DNA of 64,000 bases, from assembly GCA_017522685.1 (NCBI GenBank), contig JAFWYN010000009.1, forward strand, positions 1 through 64,000. Direction: 5' to 3'. The stretch's first letter is position 1. Every line of letters starts with the position of its first letter. Positions 7,620 through 15,756 of the stretch are shown here, piece by piece. The position numbers and the translations under genes are program-made. This DNA is from Lachnospiraceae bacterium (GTDB lineage: Bacteria; Bacillota_A; Clostridia; Lachnospirales; Lachnospiraceae). Under the pieces are notes generated by a model. The model worked only from the letters and a program-made list of their open reading frames with translations, was not told the origin of the DNA and did no database searches.

Positions 7620-9215
7620 ATGGCAATGATGGAAAGACCTACCGTCAGCACTTTTGATGATGGTGGCAAGTATTGGGAACATGAGTATGAGAAGTTTTAT
7701 TTAAAGACTTACATACCTGCAACAGAAATTGACGGACAGGTAAATAACTATACCTTTAGAGCACCGTTACTTCTGGTATTTGAAGAGAACAGAAAGAGCA
7801 TGGATGAGGCCATTGCATTTGCGAAGGAAAGCGGCTTGGCTGATATCGCTTCCGCAGTGGATTCCAGTGTACTCTTTGTCTATCCTACATGTGATGGTGG
7901 CTGGAAAAACGCTACAGAGGATTTGTATGCAGCAGTGATCGCAGAGGTAAAGATGAATCCTTATTACAAGGATGGTATTGTGGATATTACCGATTTCTTC
8001 ACCCGCGAGTTTAAGGGTAGCTTCATTAGAGGTGCCATTTTCAGAGCAGATATCTATAGCTATGGTGAGTCTGCGGATTATGTGGCAAAGAATTTATTAA
8101 AGACTCTGCAGGGCGAGTATCTCTGGGGCCCCGGTGAAATCACTCCCGCTATGTGTTCTATGGAGAACTTAAGCGTGATTCCCGATGTACAGCGTAAGGA
8201 TATCGGTATCTTAAGTGTAGGCAATACTGAGGAAATCAACGCAGCATTTGCAGGCTGTGAGAATCTGTTGATTAAGGCAGAAGCAGATTACAAGGCAGAT
8301 TTTAAGGGCTTCGTACGCAAGTTTAAAATGTGGTGCGGCAATATGGAAATCGAGCCGGATTTCGAAGCTATGAATATGACCGAAGAGGCCGGAAGCGTAA
8401 TGGTAAAGACTTCACCCGATCAGAGAGGGGAGTTTAAGGGTACCGAGGAGCATCCGGTAGGCTATTTTGCATATTACAATAATGATTTGTTCGATAATGG
8501 TCCTGTGCCGCTTTTAATGGGCTTCCATGGCGGCGGAGACTCTACCATGTATCTGACCTTTGTGTCCGGCTGGTATGAGATTGCACACAGATATAATTTC
8601 TTGTATGTGCCTATTGAAAATCATCAGAATGTACCCGCAGCTGAGGCGATTCAGGTGTTAGAGCATCTGAAGCAGAAGTACAATATTGATGAGAAGCGTA
8701 TCTATGCAACCGGTTTCTCCATGGGTAGCGGAAAGACCTGGGATATGTTCCAGGAGTATCCTGAAGTGTTTGCAGGATTGGCACCTGCCAGCGCGTTGTT
8801 CCCTATTAAGAACAATCCGTTCGGCAAGTCTTTGGAAGATGGTTTGAATACCACCGTACCTGTGCCGATTTTCTATTCCGGCGGTGAGAAGTCTCATTTA
8901 GGAGAGCTTCCTTTCCAGTCAGAAGCAGGTTTGGACAGAATCCAGTATGCGGCTGAGGTAAATAAGCTGAAGAAGAAATTTGATGTAACTTATGAAGATA
9001 AGGAAAACTGGGAGAACAAGATCTGGGGTGTAAGTGGTGACCGTGTGGAAGTGGTTCATGATGATTCCAGAGGAAGCGATTTGACCATTCATTACTTTGA
9101 TAGTGAGGATGGCGTATGCCGTACCGCGTTTGCAAGTATCAGTGAGCAGGTACATGAGTGCAGACATCATACCAATGAGAATGCATGGAAGTTTATTTCA
9201 CGCTTTACCAGATAA
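7620..9215 (+). CDS. alpha/beta hydrolase, PHB-depolymerase/esterase-like
   Basis: 531 residues with no signal peptide. The N-terminal 270 residues have no motif I can name. The C-terminal half is an esterase-like alpha/beta hydrolase: oxyanion strand [10 protein letters not shown] near residue 300, nucleophile elbow ATGFSMGSG near residue 365, and a late His in HECRHH. This resembles secreted feruloyl/PHB esterases but is apparently cytoplasmic. It has a strong AGGAGGG site, its own promoter and a long terminator, so it is a single-gene unit, and its codon use suggests high expression. An ester-bond hydrolase role is supported; the substrate is unknown, perhaps an acylated carbohydrate. Confidence 0.75.
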   Translation: MAMMERPTVSTFDDGGKYWEHEYEKFYLKTYIPATEIDGQVNNYTFRAPLLLVFEENRKSMDEAIAFAKESGLADIASAVDSSVLFVYPTCDGGWKNATEDLYAAVIAEVKMNPYYKDGIVDITDFFTREFKGSFIRGAIFRADIYSYGESADYVAKNLLKTLQGEYLWGPGEITPAMCSMENLSVIPDVQRKDIGILSVGNTEEINAAFAGCENLLIKAEADYKADFKGFVRKFKMWCGNMEIEPDFEAMNMTEEAGSVMVKTSPDQRGEFKGTEEHPVGYFAYYNNDLFDNGPVPLLMGFHGGGDSTMYLTFVSGWYEIAHRYNFLYVPIENHQNVPAAEAIQVLEHLKQKYNIDEKRIYATGFSMGSGKTWDMFQEYPEVFAGLAPASALFPIKNNPFGKSLEDGLNTTVPVPIFYSGGEKSHLGELPFQSEAGLDRIQYAAEVNKLKKKFDVTYEDKENWENKIWGVSGDRVEVVHDDSRGSDLTIHYFDSEDGVCRTAFASISEQVHECRHHTNENAWKFISRFTR

Positions 9216-9227
9216 ATAAGTGAAATG

Positions 9228-9280
9228 AAGGAGTGTTGCAATGGCCTAAGAGTGGCCTTTGTGATGCTCCTTTTCTTTTT
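9228..9280 (+). terminator. intrinsic terminator after the esterase gene
   Basis: A long hairpin (AAGGAGTGTTGCAATGGCC against GGCCTTTGTGATGCTCCTT, some mismatches) is followed by TTTTCTTTTT. Confidence 0.8.
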
Positions 9281-9316
9281 GCGGTCTATGTGAGGCATAG
9301 TTATGAAACATTCTAC

Positions 9317-9345
9317 TTGCGTTCGTAAAAGATTGGTGCTATATT
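9317..9345 (+). promoter_or_regulatory. sigma-A promoter for the HAD gene pair
   Basis: TTGCGT (9317-9322), a 17-base spacer and TATATT (9340-9345); the start is at 9375 after GGAGGAAGG. Confidence 0.65.
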
Positions 9346-9374
9346 GGAAAGAAAATTTCACGGAGGAAGGATAA

Positions 9375-10136
9375 ATGTATCATAACCCCAAGGCGATTAT
9401 TTTAGATTTAGACGGAACGTTACTACGCTCAGACAAAAGCGTTTCCGAGCGTACTCTGAAAGCACTAGAGCAATGCAAAAATGCGGGCATACTTGTGATA
9501 GTGGCAACTGCCAGATTTTGGTTCAAGGCTGAAAAATATCTGGAAATGATTCGGCCGGATTATGCTATATTGGCTGATGGTACACAGATTTATCAGAATG
9601 ATGAGATGATTCGCGGATTTTCAATGAATGGGCAGGCTGTAAATGGTATGATACAAGCGCTAAAGAAGCAGGAACCTTCCGCTGAATTTGTGGCAAGTAC
9701 GGGTAAAGAATTATTATGTTCGGCACCGGGAATCAGTGAACAGTGGCGTAGGTCTTATGCATTTGAAGGGGATATAAAGCAACCGGTATATAAGATTGCT
9801 GCAATTATGGGAGTACCCGGGATTGCAGAAAGATTAGCGGAGTATTATGGATGTCGATTATATTCCTACCGTGATGAAAACCTATACGGATTTACTGCTA
9901 AGGAAGCAGGAAAATATCAGGCGGTTTGTACCTTGAGTAAGCTTTTAGGGATAGATTTACAAGATATGGTTGCTTTTGGGGATGATGAAAATGACTATGA
10001 AATATTAAAATATTGCGGTACAGGAGTCGCTATGGCCAATGCTATTGTACAGATTCGCGAAGTGGCTGATACAATCACGGACAGCAATGATGAGGATGGT
10101 GTAGCGGCTTATTTGGAGCGGTATTGTACAACTTAG
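9375..10136 (+). CDS. HAD hydrolase, Cof subfamily (IIB)
   Basis: 253 residues. Motif I is DLDGTLLRSD near residue 12, motif II is the ATAR segment near 45, and motif IV is GDDENDYE near 202, with the large C2 cap between motifs II and III that defines Cof-type phosphatases. These proteins dephosphorylate sugar phosphates, flavin or pyridoxal phosphate in the cytoplasm; the substrate cannot be read from sequence. It has its own promoter and is followed 15 bases later by a second, unrelated HAD phosphatase behind an AGGAGG site, so the two are co-transcribed. Confidence 0.88.
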   Translation: MYHNPKAIILDLDGTLLRSDKSVSERTLKALEQCKNAGILVIVATARFWFKAEKYLEMIRPDYAILADGTQIYQNDEMIRGFSMNGQAVNGMIQALKKQEPSAEFVASTGKELLCSAPGISEQWRRSYAFEGDIKQPVYKIAAIMGVPGIAERLAEYYGCRLYSYRDENLYGFTAKEAGKYQAVCTLSKLLGIDLQDMVAFGDDENDYEILKYCGTGVAMANAIVQIREVADTITDSNDEDGVAAYLERYCTT

Positions 10137-10151
10137 AAATAGGAGGAAACT

Positions 10152-10862
10152 ATGTCATATAAATACATAATATTCGATGTAGACGATACTTTACTTAATT
10201 ACGGCAGTGCATTTTATACTGCTGAAAAAGCGATTGCAGATTATTTAAAGGTAGAATATTCGAAAGAATATATCGCATTATCAGAAAAGCTGGGCTGGAA
10301 GGCATGGCAAGATGCCGGACTGAATGATACGGATTCGGTGGATGTTCAGAAGAATTATCATAGCTATTATTATCAGTACTTAAGGCAACATTATAGAGAC
10401 TTAATAGAAGCATATCATGCAAGCGTTAGTGTGGAGGAATTGGTTGGACTATATATTAGGAGCGTTGCCTCTTCCAAGGTTTTCATGGAAGAATGTACCT
10501 TGCAGGTGTATAAGGTCTTATCTGAAAAATATAGATTGGTTTTGGCTACTAATGGGATTGAAAGGATACAAAGGGAGAGGATAGAGGCATTCTTGCCATA
10601 TACATATAAAACTTATATTTCCGAAAATATGAATACAATTAAGCCGGCAGAGGAATTTTTTAAGTATATAATAGATGAAATGGAATGTGCCCCGGAAGAG
10701 TGCTTGATGGTGGGAGATTCTATGTCAAATGATATGGTAGGTGCACTGGACGCAGGGATGGATGTATGCTATTATAATAACAGGAACAAGAGAATCCCAG
10801 AGGGAATATCAGTGAACTATGAAATAAAGGGTATTGAGGAATTACTTAATATCTTAGTATAA
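10152..10862 (+). CDS. HAD hydrolase, YjjG family (pyrimidine 5'-nucleotidase-like)
   Basis: 236 residues. Motif I is FDVDDTLLNY near residue 9 (the DVDDTL form common in YjjG), motif II is LATNG near 136, the motif III lysine is in TIKPAEEF, and motif IV is MVGDSMSNDMVGA near 195. The alpha-helical C1 cap occupies about residues 20-95. YjjG proteins hydrolyse nucleoside monophosphates, including non-canonical pyrimidines, a house-cleaning role. It is preceded by AGGAGG 15 bases after the Cof gene. A long hairpin follows the stop. Confidence 0.85.
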   Translation: MSYKYIIFDVDDTLLNYGSAFYTAEKAIADYLKVEYSKEYIALSEKLGWKAWQDAGLNDTDSVDVQKNYHSYYYQYLRQHYRDLIEAYHASVSVEELVGLYIRSVASSKVFMEECTLQVYKVLSEKYRLVLATNGIERIQRERIEAFLPYTYKTYISENMNTIKPAEEFFKYIIDEMECAPEECLMVGDSMSNDMVGALDAGMDVCYYNNRNKRIPEGISVNYEIKGIEELLNILV

Positions 10863-10921
10863 GATGTTTGTAGAGCATGCGCTTATAACGGAGGAATACA
10901 GGTGAGGAAGCGAATTAGAAA

Positions 10922-10997
10922 CTCGGTGCAGTTTTGAGAACTGACAGCAGGTTGTACCGAGGTTAATAAGTTGATGTTGTCAGGACTGCACCGTTTT
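10922..10997 (+). promoter_or_regulatory. long two-part stem-loop between yjjG-like and radical SAM genes
   Basis: CGGTGCAGT (10924-10932) pairs perfectly with ACTGCACCG (10985-10993). Inside it CTGACAGCA (10941-10949) pairs with TGTTGTCAG (10975-10983) over nine positions with one G-U. The 25-base apical loop contains ACCGAG (10956-10961), which could instead pair with CTCGGT (10922-10927), so two exclusive folds are possible. Only GTTTT follows, a poor terminator tract. It could be a terminator, attenuator or other structured leader; I recognise no known riboswitch core. Confidence 0.5.
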
Positions 10998-11066
10998 AAG
11001 ATATGGGACAATATTGTATATTTTGAAAGGAGCAGTAGCACAAGTAATGTGCGAAGATAAAATAAT

Positions 11067-11822
11067 ATGAACGAATATTTAAAGAACTTAAATCGAATCG
11101 AATTTGTAGTAACATGGGCGTGTACCGGAAGGTGTAAGCATTGTTCGGAAGGAGAGCATACGAACTGCGGGGAGCATTTAGATGCAGAGGTAGCTGCACA
11201 GGCTGTTTATGATATTTGTAAGCTGTATCCCATACAGTCCTTAATGACCTTCGGCGGAGAACCATTGCTTTATCCCGAGACCGTTTGCCGGATTCATCAG
11301 GCAGCAAAGGAGATGGGGATACCCCAGAGAGATTTGATTACAAACGGGTATTTCAGCAAGGATGAGAAACGAATCAGGGAAGTGGTACATATGCTGGCGG
11401 TAAGCGGCGTAAAGGATATCTTGCTGTCCGTGGATGCCTTCCATCAGGAGACCATTCCTTTGGAACCGGTAAAGTGCTTTGCAGAGAGTGTAAAGGCGGA
11501 AGGAATTTCCTTACGATTAAGTCCGGCCTGGCTGGTAAGTAAGGAGGATGACAATCCCTACAATGTTCGTACCAAAGAAGTGATGGCAGAATTTGATTAT
11601 CTGAACATACCGGAGGGAAGCGGCAATGTGATATTCCCCAGCGGCAATGCAATCAAGTATCTGGGCGAGTATTTCAAGGAGGGGGTGCTTCCTGTAAATC
11701 CTTACGAGGATGATCCAAAGGATATACGTGCCATCGGCTTTGACCCTAATGGGGATGTGCTTGGCGGCAATGTATATAGGAATTCCATAGTAGAGATTAT
11801 GGATGGCTATAAAGCTGAATAG
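11067..11822 (+). CDS. radical SAM protein with degenerate SPASM-like end
   Basis: 251 residues. The iron-sulphur/SAM motif C19-x3-C23-x2-C26 sits in WACTGRCKHCSEG and is followed by MTFGGEPLLYP, the GGEP SAM-binding motif, and a LSVDAF strand. The C-terminus (FDPNGDVLGGN, then SIVEIMDGY) resembles the end of a SPASM domain but lacks its cysteines, so auxiliary clusters are unlikely. The substrate is unknown. The ribosome site before the ATG is weak. A seven-codon frame starting at 11047 and ending in a TGA that overlaps this ATG could couple translation. A perfect hairpin follows the stop. Confidence 0.85.
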   Translation: MNEYLKNLNRIEFVVTWACTGRCKHCSEGEHTNCGEHLDAEVAAQAVYDICKLYPIQSLMTFGGEPLLYPETVCRIHQAAKEMGIPQRDLITNGYFSKDEKRIREVVHMLAVSGVKDILLSVDAFHQETIPLEPVKCFAESVKAEGISLRLSPAWLVSKEDDNPYNVRTKEVMAEFDYLNIPEGSGNVIFPSGNAIKYLGEYFKEGVLPVNPYEDDPKDIRAIGFDPNGDVLGGNVYRNSIVEIMDGYKAE

Positions 11823-11830
11823 TTGGTTTG

Positions 11831-11857
11831 GACCCGGAGGGAAACTCCGGGTCTTTA
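11831..11857 (+). terminator. intrinsic terminator after the radical SAM gene
   Basis: Perfect nine-base stem GACCCGGAG/CTCCGGGTC with a GGAAA loop; the T run is short (TTT) and leads into the next ribosome site, so termination may be partial. Confidence 0.65.
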
Positions 11858-11877
11858 CAAAATAGGAGGTGTGAGAC

Positions 11878-13593
11878 ATGAATATAGCAGTTTTTTCAGA
11901 CATACACGGCAATTATGCGGCTTTTCAGACCTGCGTAAATTATGCACTTCAACAGGATATTCATACCTTTTTCTTTTTAGGAGATTATGTGGCAGAGTTT
12001 CCTTATCCTCAAAGAACCATGGAAATGATCTATGATATGAAGGATAAGTATGATTGCTACTTTATCCGTGGCAACAAGGAAGATTATTGGCTGGATTGCA
12101 GATACAATCCGGATTGTATTTGGAAGAATGGCAATCACACTGTGGGAGCCATGAAATATACTTTTGCAAATCAAACGGAAAAAGATTTTGCGTTTTATAA
12201 GACTTTACCCATCTGCAGGGAAGTAGTGTTTGAAGGAGCAGAACCTATTCTTCTTTGTCATGGTTCCACAGAGCGGAACAATCAGAAGATGCTGCCGGAG
12301 GATGCGGAGACCAAGAGAATTATGGAAGAATGTGCCTGCAAATATATACTTTGCGGACATACCCATGGTCAGATGACCTTAGAACATGCCGATAAGGTGT
12401 TATGGAATCCGGGGGCGGTAGGCGTCCCTAAGCACAGCGGGGGTAAGACCCAGTTTATGATTTTGCATCAAAAGGGGATGGATTGGGAGCCTGAGTTTGT
12501 CAGTCTGGAATATGAAAAGGACAGGATTTTACAGGAGTTGCAGGAATGCGGACTGGAACAAAATGCACCCTACTGGACGCAAATCACCCGTCATCTGTTA
12601 CTAACGGGAGAAGTGACACATGGCAGTTCCTTAAGCTATGCCATGCAATTGGATGAGGAAGAGAATGGCAGCAGTATTTGGTATCAGGTACCGGATAAGT
12701 ACTGGATAAAGACCATCATAGACCGTATGGCAGGAAAAGAAATTACACTGGGACAAAGCGGTGCCCATGTGTATGAGTTGGACGAGCACAGGGTACTTAA
12801 GGCGGCATTTCGGGACCAGGTGCAGGAGCAAGCAGTTTGGACATCCTATGAAAAGGAAGCACTTTTTTTAGAATATGCCAAGGGAGATTTTCTGCCTAAG
12901 ATATATGTAAACATTCATACGGAACGGGAAATATTCCTCGTTATGGAGAAGTATCAGCCTTTGGAGCGAGATGATTTGGATACAGACCGGATGAAACAGA
13001 TTATGGATATCCTGGTAAAGATACATATGCTGGAGATGCCGGCATTTATGCCCAAGGAAGAGCGCAAACCGATGGTGTTTGATGATGAGATAATGGCAGA
13101 ATGCGTGAAGGGTTGGCAAAGTGTCTTGGCAGAGCATCCGGATGCATTTGATGCTAAGCCACTGAGTGCGATTGCGGAGAATATCAATACATGGAATCAG
13201 ATGTATTTTGATACAAAAGTATGCTTTAACCATGGAGATTTTCATTTTGAAAATATATTATGTGATGCTTGCGGGAATATGGTAGTGGTAGACTGGCAGA
13301 GTTGCGGCATAGGCAACCGGGCCGGAGATATCTCGTTTTTACTCAGCAGACTATCTGCGGATGGTTATGCATTTGAACAGGGAAAAATCATTGAAATGTA
13401 TTGCGAAAGTGCTTTAGAAGCCGGATTGGTGATATCTCCCATAGAAATCCGTAGGCAGATGTGCTTGGCGAATCTGAATGTTTCCATCCGGTTCTGGCAT
13501 CAATATTTGCATGGCAGCAGTGAAGAGCGTGTGAGAGGTATTTACGAGAAAATGGTTGCAGATGCAATGCTGTTGGATGTAAAGGAAAAATAG
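11878..13593 (+). CDS. fusion: calcineurin-like phosphoesterase + aminoglycoside/choline-type phosphotransferase
   Basis: 571 residues in one frame. Residues 1-230 form a YfcE-like metallophosphoesterase: D8-x-H10 with GN, GD36, GN66, LCHGS near 127 and CGHTHGQ near 160, so all metal ligands are present. Residues about 295-571 form an APH/choline-kinase-like phosphotransferase: LGQSGAHVY near 298 as nucleotide loop, the catalytic NHGDFHFENIL near 449, and VVDWQSCGIG near 468 as the metal-binding motif. The pairing would let one protein both remove and add phosphate, or serve two steps of one pathway. No published activity is known to me. AGGAGGTG precedes the ATG. Each half looks intact. Confidence 0.85.
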   Translation: MNIAVFSDIHGNYAAFQTCVNYALQQDIHTFFFLGDYVAEFPYPQRTMEMIYDMKDKYDCYFIRGNKEDYWLDCRYNPDCIWKNGNHTVGAMKYTFANQTEKDFAFYKTLPICREVVFEGAEPILLCHGSTERNNQKMLPEDAETKRIMEECACKYILCGHTHGQMTLEHADKVLWNPGAVGVPKHSGGKTQFMILHQKGMDWEPEFVSLEYEKDRILQELQECGLEQNAPYWTQITRHLLLTGEVTHGSSLSYAMQLDEEENGSSIWYQVPDKYWIKTIIDRMAGKEITLGQSGAHVYELDEHRVLKAAFRDQVQEQAVWTSYEKEALFLEYAKGDFLPKIYVNIHTEREIFLVMEKYQPLERDDLDTDRMKQIMDILVKIHMLEMPAFMPKEERKPMVFDDEIMAECVKGWQSVLAEHPDAFDAKPLSAIAENINTWNQMYFDTKVCFNHGDFHFENILCDACGNMVVVDWQSCGIGNRAGDISFLLSRLSADGYAFEQGKIIEMYCESALEAGLVISPIEIRRQMCLANLNVSIRFWHQYLHGSSEERVRGIYEKMVADAMLLDVKEK

Positions 13594-13633
13594 CGTAGGC
13601 GATAGTGCGATAAGTAAAGGAAGAGGTGATGAT

Positions 13634-14239
13634 ATGATAGCAATATGTCCTAAATGCGGAAGTCATAATTGGAATAAAAAAGTAGAAGGAGATGTGATAA
13701 CATGTCCAAATTGTGGAGAGAAGTGGAGATTTATTAAGAAGCCATTGTATATTCTTACCGGGTGTAGTGGCGTGGGTAAGACGACTACCGGCATGGCACT
13801 GCAGAAGCTGACGACGGATTTCGTGGTGTTAGATGCAGATATGTTTTTTAATATTATGCCCCATGAAACGGATGAGGATTATTTTGCACAGGTGGAGCAG
13901 GTACAAAGTTTGTCAAAAAATATTATGCAAAGCGGAAAGTGCGTGGTTTGGACCATGGCCGGCAATATTGACAAATTAGTACGGACTTATCACGCCGCAT
14001 TTTTTAGTGAGATTCGTGTGTTGGCGCTGGTATGCAGCGAAGAAAGTCTGCGGGAGCGAATGACCGTAGGAAGGGGGATCACTCACGAAGGTTGGATTAA
14101 CGGTTCCGTGGATTATAATCATTATTTCAGAACCCACGAAAAGATAGGGGATGTGGCTTTTGAAACCTTGGATACGGATGGCAAATGTGTATCACAGGTA
14201 GCAGAGGAAGTGCTTCAGTGGTTGAAAAGTAAAGGATAA
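13634..14239 (+). CDS. zinc-ribbon plus P-loop kinase protein
   Basis: 201 residues. An N-terminal zinc ribbon (CPKCGSHNW and CPNCGEKW, residues 5-30) joins a P-loop kinase domain with Walker A LTGCSGVGKTT near residue 42-53 and a DADMFF acidic motif near 70, similar to gluconate/shikimate-type small kinases. The ribbon may bind RNA, DNA or protein. The start at 13634 follows AGAGGTGATG. It is followed by the rRNA methyltransferase gene after only seven bases, so the two are probably co-transcribed and possibly linked in function. The kinase substrate is unknown. A similar but ribbon-less kinase lies at 3018. Confidence 0.75.
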   Translation: MIAICPKCGSHNWNKKVEGDVITCPNCGEKWRFIKKPLYILTGCSGVGKTTTGMALQKLTTDFVVLDADMFFNIMPHETDEDYFAQVEQVQSLSKNIMQSGKCVVWTMAGNIDKLVRTYHAAFFSEIRVLALVCSEESLRERMTVGRGITHEGWINGSVDYNHYFRTHEKIGDVAFETLDTDGKCVSQVAEEVLQWLKSKG

Positions 14240-14246
14240 TACACAG

Positions 14247-14945
14247 ATGGAATACTTGTATTGTAAGAATGACAATTTTGAGGATTTTGCCAGTGGGCGT
14301 GTGCTTTTTGGCGGGAAAGGAATTCCTAATTTCCCGGTTCGATTGTTGTTGGAAATTTATGGAAGAGCCGGGAAGTATGCAGAGAGAAAAAATAATTTGG
14401 TGATATATGACCCCTGTTGTGGTGGAGGATATGCCCTGACTGTGTTGGGATTCTTTCATAATAAGAATATAGAAAAGTTGTATGGCAGTGATATTGATGA
14501 GAATATGGTAATCCATGCAGACAAGAATCTAAGATTATTGTCAGAAGACGGTTTCTCCTGCAGGCGTGAAGAAATCAAAGCTTTGTGGAATGAATATGGA
14601 AAGACTTCCCATAAGGAGGCTTTGGATAGTTGTGCAAGACTATTTGATATGTTGGAAAAACAGGTGAAAACAGAAGTTTTTCAGGCGGATTGTACCGGGG
14701 CGTTGCCTCCTATTCAGCCGGATATTATTATCACGGATGTACCATACGGTAATTTGGTAGAGTGGAATGACAATGAACAGATTTCCTTAAATGATATGCT
14801 GGAAAGCTTATGGAGCATCGCCCATGAGAATACAATTCTGGCAGTTTGTATGGACAAAAAGCAGAATATAAATAGTGATAAGTGGAAACGTTTGGAAAAA
14901 CAGAATGTGGGAAAACGTAGATTTGAGATCCTAAAAAGAGCTTGA
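14247..14945 (+). CDS. AviRa-like rRNA guanine methyltransferase
   Basis: 232 residues, close to AviRa in length. The N-terminal FEDFASGRVLFGGKG and FPVRLLLEIYGR segments, the SAM-binding IYDPCCGGGYALTVLG (near 53) and the late ITDVPYGNLVEW motif correspond in order to AviRa of the avilamycin producer Streptomyces viridochromogenes, which methylates a guanine of 23S rRNA (helix 91 region) and gives orthosomycin resistance. The family match is by memory of these motifs. The substrate and any resistance in this organism are inference. No self-producing cluster is nearby. It starts seven bases after the zinc-ribbon kinase gene. Confidence 0.75.
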   Translation: MEYLYCKNDNFEDFASGRVLFGGKGIPNFPVRLLLEIYGRAGKYAERKNNLVIYDPCCGGGYALTVLGFFHNKNIEKLYGSDIDENMVIHADKNLRLLSEDGFSCRREEIKALWNEYGKTSHKEALDSCARLFDMLEKQVKTEVFQADCTGALPPIQPDIIITDVPYGNLVEWNDNEQISLNDMLESLWSIAHENTILAVCMDKKQNINSDKWKRLEKQNVGKRRFEILKRA

Positions 14946-15009
14946 CTCTGCCCCTGGGGGAGGCTTTATGTTGGAACATAAATAGTATTTGACATGAAGG
15001 AGGAAGATT

Positions 15010-15684
15010 ATGAAAGTATTTTTATGCGGCGGCGGTGCAGGTGAACAGACCATAGAGGCGAACAAGCGATTGAATGAGGTTATTGACCATACAAAGCCTT
15101 GTTTATATATCCCTTTAGCCATGGAAGCAGATATGTATGACAGTTGTTATAAGTGGATTACCGGAGAATTAAAGGACATGGAGATTCCCCATATTGATAT
15201 GGTGAGAAGTGCTGAAGAACTGGCGGAAAAGGACTTGTCCGCATACAGCGTATTGTTTATCGGTGGAGGCAATACATACAAATTATTATACGATATTAAG
15301 CGTTGTGGCATGTTTGAGAAGATAAGAGAGTATTTGGAGAATGGCGGTGTGGCCTTTGGAGGAAGTGCGGGTGCTATTATTTTTGGAGAGGATTTGGAAT
15401 CCTGTGAGCTGGATGACCCCAATGAAGTGGATTTGAAGGATACAGCCGGATATGATGTACTGGGCGGGATTTCCGTGCTGTGTCACTATACCAGCAGAAC
15501 CGAGGAAGAAGATGAGAAGAGTAAGGAGTTTTTGCTTAGTATATCCGACCACAGAAGAATTTTGGCAATGCCGGAAGAGGTGACTGTTTTTGTCAATGAT
15601 GATAAGGTGGAGATAATCGGGGACAGACCGTATTATTATTTTGAAAAAGGGGAAATCCTGGAAAATTATTTCCAAAACCATTGA
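15010..15684 (+). CDS. peptidase S51 family (PepE/cyanophycinase-like)
   Basis: 224 residues. The nucleophile elbow FGGSAGAI places Ser near 119. LFIGGGNTYKLL near 80 is the oxyanion-side signature of the S51 family, and a late FVNDDKVEIIGD segment closes the fold. Members are Asp-specific dipeptidases (PepE) or cyanophycinases, and many remain uncharacterised. AAGGAGGAAG precedes the ATG. Upstream, TTATGTT/AACATAA forms a small hairpin after the methyltransferase gene. It has no signal peptide, so it should act in the cytoplasm on small peptides. Confidence 0.85.
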   Translation: MKVFLCGGGAGEQTIEANKRLNEVIDHTKPCLYIPLAMEADMYDSCYKWITGELKDMEIPHIDMVRSAEELAEKDLSAYSVLFIGGGNTYKLLYDIKRCGMFEKIREYLENGGVAFGGSAGAIIFGEDLESCELDDPNEVDLKDTAGYDVLGGISVLCHYTSRTEEEDEKSKEFLLSISDHRRILAMPEEVTVFVNDDKVEIIGDRPYYYFEKGEILENYFQNH

Positions 15685-15709
15685 TTCTTGCAAAAAAATC
15701 CGATATAAT
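15681..15709 (+). promoter_or_regulatory. sigma-A promoter for the FliD-like gene
   Basis: TTGATT (15681-15686, overlapping the upstream stop codon), a 17-base spacer and a perfect TATAAT (15704-15709). Confidence 0.7.
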
Positions 15710-15756
15710 AAAAGTGACAAAGTTTATGTTTGTGAACGGACAAGGAGGTGCGTTTC

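Noticed and set aside
10900..10997. Known riboswitch (TPP, cobalamin, THF) before the radical SAM gene
   Set aside because: None of the conserved core boxes of these classes could be matched by eye.
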